Of a DNA stretch of 7,394 nucleotides, positions 4,704-7,394 are shown in pieces. The notes beneath the pieces are model-generated. The model was not told the origin of the DNA and did not search any database. It worked only from the letters and a program-made list of their open reading frames with translations. The position numbers and the translations under genes are program-made. Positions within the stretch are counted from its first letter, which is position 1. Every line of letters starts with the position of its first letter. The DNA comes from Planctomycetota bacterium (GTDB taxonomy: Bacteria > Planctomycetota > SZUA-567): assembly GCA_031278535.1 (NCBI GenBank), contig JAITKH010000317.1, positions 1 to 7,394 of the forward strand, written 5' to 3'.

Positions 4704-5541
4704 ACGCTTCCTTCCATGCTTCGCGTCGATCCGGAACGGCCGCTGCCGCGCCCGCCCAGCCCGCGAGGGCTGGAAACAGCCGTTTCGCGTTCCCGACGGT
4801 AATTTCCGCCAGCCGCGACAATTCCTGTCCCCGCAATTCCGCCACCGCCTCGGCGACCCGGATCAGGCGAACCGGCTCATTCCTGTCCGTCAACTTGGGA
4901 TGGGGCGGAAGATAGGGCGCATCCGTCTCCAGCAGGAGCAGCCTGTCCGGAATGAGCGGTATGGCCGCCCGAAGCGATTTTCGATCCGCGAAGGTGGCCA
5001 TGCCGCCCACCGCCATCCAAACGCCTTCGGCAACGGCAAAATCGAAGGCGGGCCGGAGATCGCGCCGGCTGGCGGAAAAACAATGCCAGACGGCGGCGAG
5101 ACCGGAGGCCAAGGCCGGCTTCAGCCGTTCCATGACGTCCAGGACACTGTCCCGGGCATGTACCAGAAGGGGTTTTCCAACCGACAACGCCAGTTCGATA
5201 TGGCGATCAAACCATTTCGCCTGAACCGCCGGCGACACATTTTTCCAATAATAATCAAGGCCGGTTTCGCCGATCGCCGACACTAGGGGAGAAGCGGCGA
5301 GACGGGAAACCTCTTTCCACGCGGCATCGTCCAGTCCGGCCGTCTCGGTTGGATGGACGCCCACGGCGGAGGCAATCCCTCGATGCCCGGCCGCCAATTC
5401 CAGGTTGAGGCGCGAACTTGGTAAATCCGTGGCCGCCGCCACAATCCCCACGCCGGCCGCCAAGCTCCGCGCCGCCACTTCTTCGCGATCGGCGTCAAAC
5501 TGTTCCGCCGCCAAATGGCAATGGGTATCGATCAGCGGCAT
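4693..5541 (-). CDS. tatD: TatD family metal-dependent hydrolase (DNase)
   Basis: 282 residues, a TIM-barrel amidohydrolase of the TatD/YcfH family: metal-dependent 3'-5' exonuclease on DNA with suggested roles in DNA repair or quality control. All expected metal ligands are visible: H7 and H9 in DTHCHL (5-10), E92 in IGETGLDYY (90-98), H128 in LVHAR, H153 in WHCFS, and D207 in LETDAPYL (204-211). Also present are GVHPTE (61-66), DRNEP (219-223) and the terminal TVGNAKRLF (248-256). The C-terminal tail after the conserved NAKRLF is about 26 residues, a little longer than the usual 260-265-residue family length, and its last codons lie within an inverted repeat. The gene starts 3 nt after the stop of the PPIase gene, so it is co-transcribed; GGAAGG about 9 nt before the ATG can serve as ribosome-binding site. 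Paralogues YcfH and YjjV cannot be separated by sequence inspection. Confidence 0.93.
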   Translation of the reverse strand: MPLIDTHCHLAAEQFDADREEVAARSLAAGVGIVAAATDLPSSRLNLELAAGHRGIASAVGVHPTETAGLDDAAWKEVSRLAASPLVSAIGETGLDYYWKNVSPAVQAKWFDRHIELALSVGKPLLVHARDSVLDVMERLKPALASGLAAVWHCFSASRRDLRPAFDFAVAEGVWMAVGGMATFADRKSLRAAIPLIPDRLLLLETDAPYLPPHPKLTDRNEPVRLIRVAEAVAELRGQELSRLAEITVGNAKRLFPALAGWAGAAAAVPDRREAWKEAFTD

Positions 5542-5544
5542 GCC

Positions 5545-6780
5545 TCAAGGCCTTCCCGAACCGAAGGTTTGGATGCCGGGTGTGTCGAGGCTGTAGATCC
5601 GGGCGCCGCCGGCGTCGAGACCGGCCTGAGTGGCGCAGGACAGGTGCGGCGGGAAATCGCGCATGAAGACGCGGATATTCGTTTTGCGGCTTATCGACTT
5701 GAACCGTTCTTCGGTCTCCTCCTCCCATCGTATGGACTGGATTTTCCGCTCAATGTCGCGGCTCACTTCGGTGAAAGGAATCTTGCGCTCCGGGCCGATG
5801 GAGAGCAGTTCGGCCACATGAAATCCGAAGAGGCTTTCAAGGATGGGCGCGAGCTTCCCCGGCGTTTCCTCGCGCAAGGCGACGCGAATGTCCGCCAACC
5901 AGGCCTCGCGCTCGGGATCTGCGGCGGCCTCGTCCGTTTCCACCCCTCCCCGGCTTCGGCTCGGCGGATCGTCGGAGAAACGAGCGGCCGCTTCCTCGAA
6001 TGCAATTTCCTCCGCCGCCAGCTCCTGCCAGGCCTCGACCGCCGCTTCCCGCGCCCCCTCGACGCCGCGTTCCGCCTTGGAGAAAAAAATATGCCTGAAA
6101 CGCACCAGGCCGGGACGGGTGAATTCGTCGGGATGATTGGCGTAGTGGGTCTGAATTTCTTTCGGGCCTGGTTCCAGCCTGGTCGGCTGGATTACCTGGC
6201 GGAGATACGATTGGCTCAACGCCTTCTTCCGCAAGCGGTTTTGCCAATCGATGAAGGTAAGCCCCCGGCTTTCCAGGACTTTTCCCAGTTTCACCCTTCC
6301 GCCCGATTCGCGAAGGAATTCGGCACTCAATTGCCGGAACTGGCGTTCCATGTCCTGATCGAGAAGGCGGTGTATTTCAGCCATGATTTGCCGACGGGAA
6401 CGCGGATCACCCTGCGAATGCAACTGTTCGGCATAGTTATTGATCATCAACTGCCGTTCGATCTCGGCCTCCTGGAAAAACACCTCGTCCTTGATCAGGA
6501 CACGCAGGGTGCGCCGCCATTCGACGGTCAGCCGGCGATCTCCCTCCCCGGCGTCCAGCTTGCCGTTCCTGACCTTGGCCAGGGTCTCATACCAAACCGG
6601 CGCCCAGAGTTCAAAGACCTGATCGGTCCCGATGCGCACGGCCACGACCATGGCCGCCGTCTCGGAAACGCCTCCGGCGTCCAGTTGCGGCACGGCGGGA
6701 ATGACCGCGCCCGTTTCGCCCGCCCCGGCGGCGTTAAAAAAGAGAAGAAAAATCGCCGCCGCCAATCTTTTCGCCGCCAT
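5545..6780 (-). CDS. Secreted SurA-like chaperone/peptidyl-prolyl isomerase (parvulin type)
   Basis: 411 residues. Signal peptide: K4/R5, then a hydrophobic run (6-15) and a probable cleavage after AGA (18-20), so export to the periplasm. Residues about 45-215 are helical and charged, resembling the SurA N-terminal chaperone region. A parvulin (rotamase) domain spans about 224-330, with VRFRHIFFS (226-234, H230), ARFSDDPPSRSRGG (266-279) and a terminal FGFHVAELLS (318-327, H321). The loop after the GG is ETDEAA, not the usual DLGWF, so isomerase activity is uncertain and chaperone function may dominate. A tail of about 40 residues (371-411) follows with no recognised motif. In the family, such proteins help outer-membrane proteins fold. 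The gene lies 30 bp after the sigma factor and 3 bp before tatD. No strong Shine-Dalgarno is visible (only a GGGGG run about 7 nt upstream). Confidence 0.85.
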   Translation of the reverse strand: MAAKRLAAAIFLLFFNAAGAGETGAVIPAVPQLDAGGVSETAAMVVAVRIGTDQVFELWAPVWYETLAKVRNGKLDAGEGDRRLTVEWRRTLRVLIKDEVFFQEAEIERQLMINNYAEQLHSQGDPRSRRQIMAEIHRLLDQDMERQFRQLSAEFLRESGGRVKLGKVLESRGLTFIDWQNRLRKKALSQSYLRQVIQPTRLEPGPKEIQTHYANHPDEFTRPGLVRFRHIFFSKAERGVEGAREAAVEAWQELAAEEIAFEEAAARFSDDPPSRSRGGVETDEAAADPEREAWLADIRVALREETPGKLAPILESLFGFHVAELLSIGPERKIPFTEVSRDIERKIQSIRWEEETEERFKSISRKTNIRVFMRDFPPHLSCATQAGLDAGGARIYSLDTPGIQTFGSGRP

Positions 6781-6810
6781 GTCCGCGCCCCCGGAATTTT
6801 CGCCGCCGCC

Positions 6811-7394
6811 TCAGGATGCCGGCGCGGCGTCCTCCAGAAAACCTTCCAGCCGGCGAGCGCGAACCGGATGCTGGAGCTTGCGCAAGGCCTTGGCCTCAAT
6901 TTGCCGGACCCGTTCGCGGGTGACGTTGAACTTCCTGCCCACCTCCTCCAGGGTATAGGTGTAGTCGTCGCCAATGCCGTAACGGAGCTTGATGATTTCG
7001 CGCTCCCGATACGTCAGGCTTTGAAGAACCGACCCGATTTTGTCTTTCAGCATTTCATAGCTTGCTATCGTAACCGGACTCTCAGCCGTCTTATCCTCAA
7101 TGAAATCGCCGAAATGGCTGTCATCGGAATCGCCGGTGCCGATGGGGCGGTCGAGAGAGATCGGATGCTTGCTGATCCGGAGCACCCGCCGCACTTCCGA
7201 TACCGGGATGTCGGCCTCGATGGCGATTTCGTCCATCGTGGGCTCCCGGCCGATGTCCTGCACCAGCTGCTTGGTAATGCGGCGGAGTTTCGACATCGTT
7301 TCAATCATATGCACCGGAATGCGAATGGTCCTTGCCTGGTCGGCGATGGCCCGGGTTATGGCCTGGCGGATCCACCAGGTGGCGTAGGTCGAGA
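6811..7394 (-). CDS. rpoD: Primary RNA polymerase sigma factor RpoD/SigA (partial, N-terminus off the right edge)
   Basis: The last 193 residues of a group 1 sigma factor, which directs RNA polymerase to housekeeping promoters. The fragment opens inside region 2.3-2.4 with STYATWWIRQAITRAIA, then RTIRIPVHMIET, which carries the -10 melting and recognition helix. Region 3 follows (LVQDIGREPTMDEIA to HPISLDRPIG) and then HFGDFIED. Region 4 is complete: LTYREREIIKLRYGIG, then the helix-turn-helix YTLEEVGRKFNVTRERVRQIEAKALRKL that reads the -35 box. The C-terminus HPVRARRLEGFLEDAAPAS is slightly longer than the usual ...KSFLE ending. The intact regions 2.4 and 4.2 predict preference for TTGACA and TATAAT, consistent with promoter candidates found elsewhere in this window. 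Group 1 is preferred over RpoS-like sigma because of the exact IRIPVHMIET and FGDFIED wording; the missing N-terminal region 1 would settle it. Confidence 0.94.
   Translation of the reverse strand, partial: STYATWWIRQAITRAIADQARTIRIPVHMIETMSKLRRITKQLVQDIGREPTMDEIAIEADIPVSEVRRVLRISKHPISLDRPIGTGDSDDSHFGDFIEDKTAESPVTIASYEMLKDKIGSVLQSLTYREREIIKLRYGIGDDYTYTLEEVGRKFNVTRERVRQIEAKALRKLQHPVRARRLEGFLEDAAPAS

Larger units (their letters stand above)
4487..4709. repeat. AT-richer intergenic block bounded by 12-bp inverted repeats, MITE-like candidate
   Basis: AAGCGTTCACGG (4487-4498) is the exact inverse of CCGTGAACGCTT (4698-4709), enclosing about 200 bp that look clearly richer in A/T than the flanking genes. 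The right arm lies inside the last codons of tatD. No target-site duplication is obvious and there is no transposase ORF. This could be a small non-autonomous element or its remnant, or simply a set of regulator sites. Apart from these repeats and a promoter candidate, I see no gene between 4436 and 4692. Confidence 0.4.

Noticed and set aside
1..7394. tRNA, rRNA, CRISPR array, insertion sequence with transposase, or prophage module
   Set aside because: No tRNA-like cloverleaf, regular spacer-repeat pattern, transposase motif or phage structural gene was recognised on reading both strands.

Overview
This window is about 7.4 kb of GC-rich bacterial chromosome, densely packed with genes, nearly all on the minus strand. 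It encodes a primary sigma factor, a periplasmic parvulin-type chaperone, TatD, a YdfG-like reductase, the HisH/HisF enzyme pair and the [FeFe]-hydrogenase maturase HydF. HydF implies hydrogen metabolism in an anaerobic or fermentative organism, and the signal peptide plus SurA-like chaperone suggests a Gram-negative envelope. The HisF wording (CLDIRNG, VFYDITAS, LNSIDADG) reminds me of Desulfobacterota-like or PVC-group sequences, but this is from memory and I cannot assign a phylum.

Layout in minus-strand reading order, right to left. (1) 7394-4693: the C-terminal half of the primary sigma factor, 30 bp, a secreted SurA-like PPIase, 3 bp, then TatD; the tight spacing suggests one transcription unit. 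(2) 4692-4436: a visibly AT-richer intergenic stretch full of inverted repeats, including a 12-bp pair bounding about 223 bp and a 13-bp pair that uses the end of tatD. It carries a TATAAT box and a 20-bp perfect palindrome just before the ribosome-binding site of the next gene. (3) 4435-3668: an NADP-type short-chain dehydrogenase. (4) 3549-3295: the only plus-strand gene I accept, a small, very basic, single-membrane-segment protein of unknown function with its own consensus-like promoter and Shine-Dalgarno. It converges on the dehydrogenase (hairpins between them) and diverges from hisH. (5) 3044-1606: hisH and hisF, overlapping by 10 bp, with a TTGACA promoter upstream and a strong 11-bp-stem hairpin right after hisF. 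(6) 1481-1: a coiled-coil/zinc-ribbon protein and hydF joined by an ATGA overlap, behind a promoter whose TATAAT box is exactly bracketed by an inverted repeat. HydF runs off the left edge.

How the genes work together: HisH supplies ammonia to HisF for imidazole-ring formation in histidine synthesis. The zinc-ribbon protein and HydF are translationally coupled, which hints at co-regulation or a shared role in metallo-enzyme maturation. The promoters seen here fit the -10/-35 preferences expected of the primary sigma factor encoded at the right edge. Most of the window is ordinary housekeeping. The less ordinary parts are the 4487-4709 inverted-repeat region, the small basic membrane protein at 3295-3549, and the operator-like repeat before the zinc-ribbon/hydF unit.
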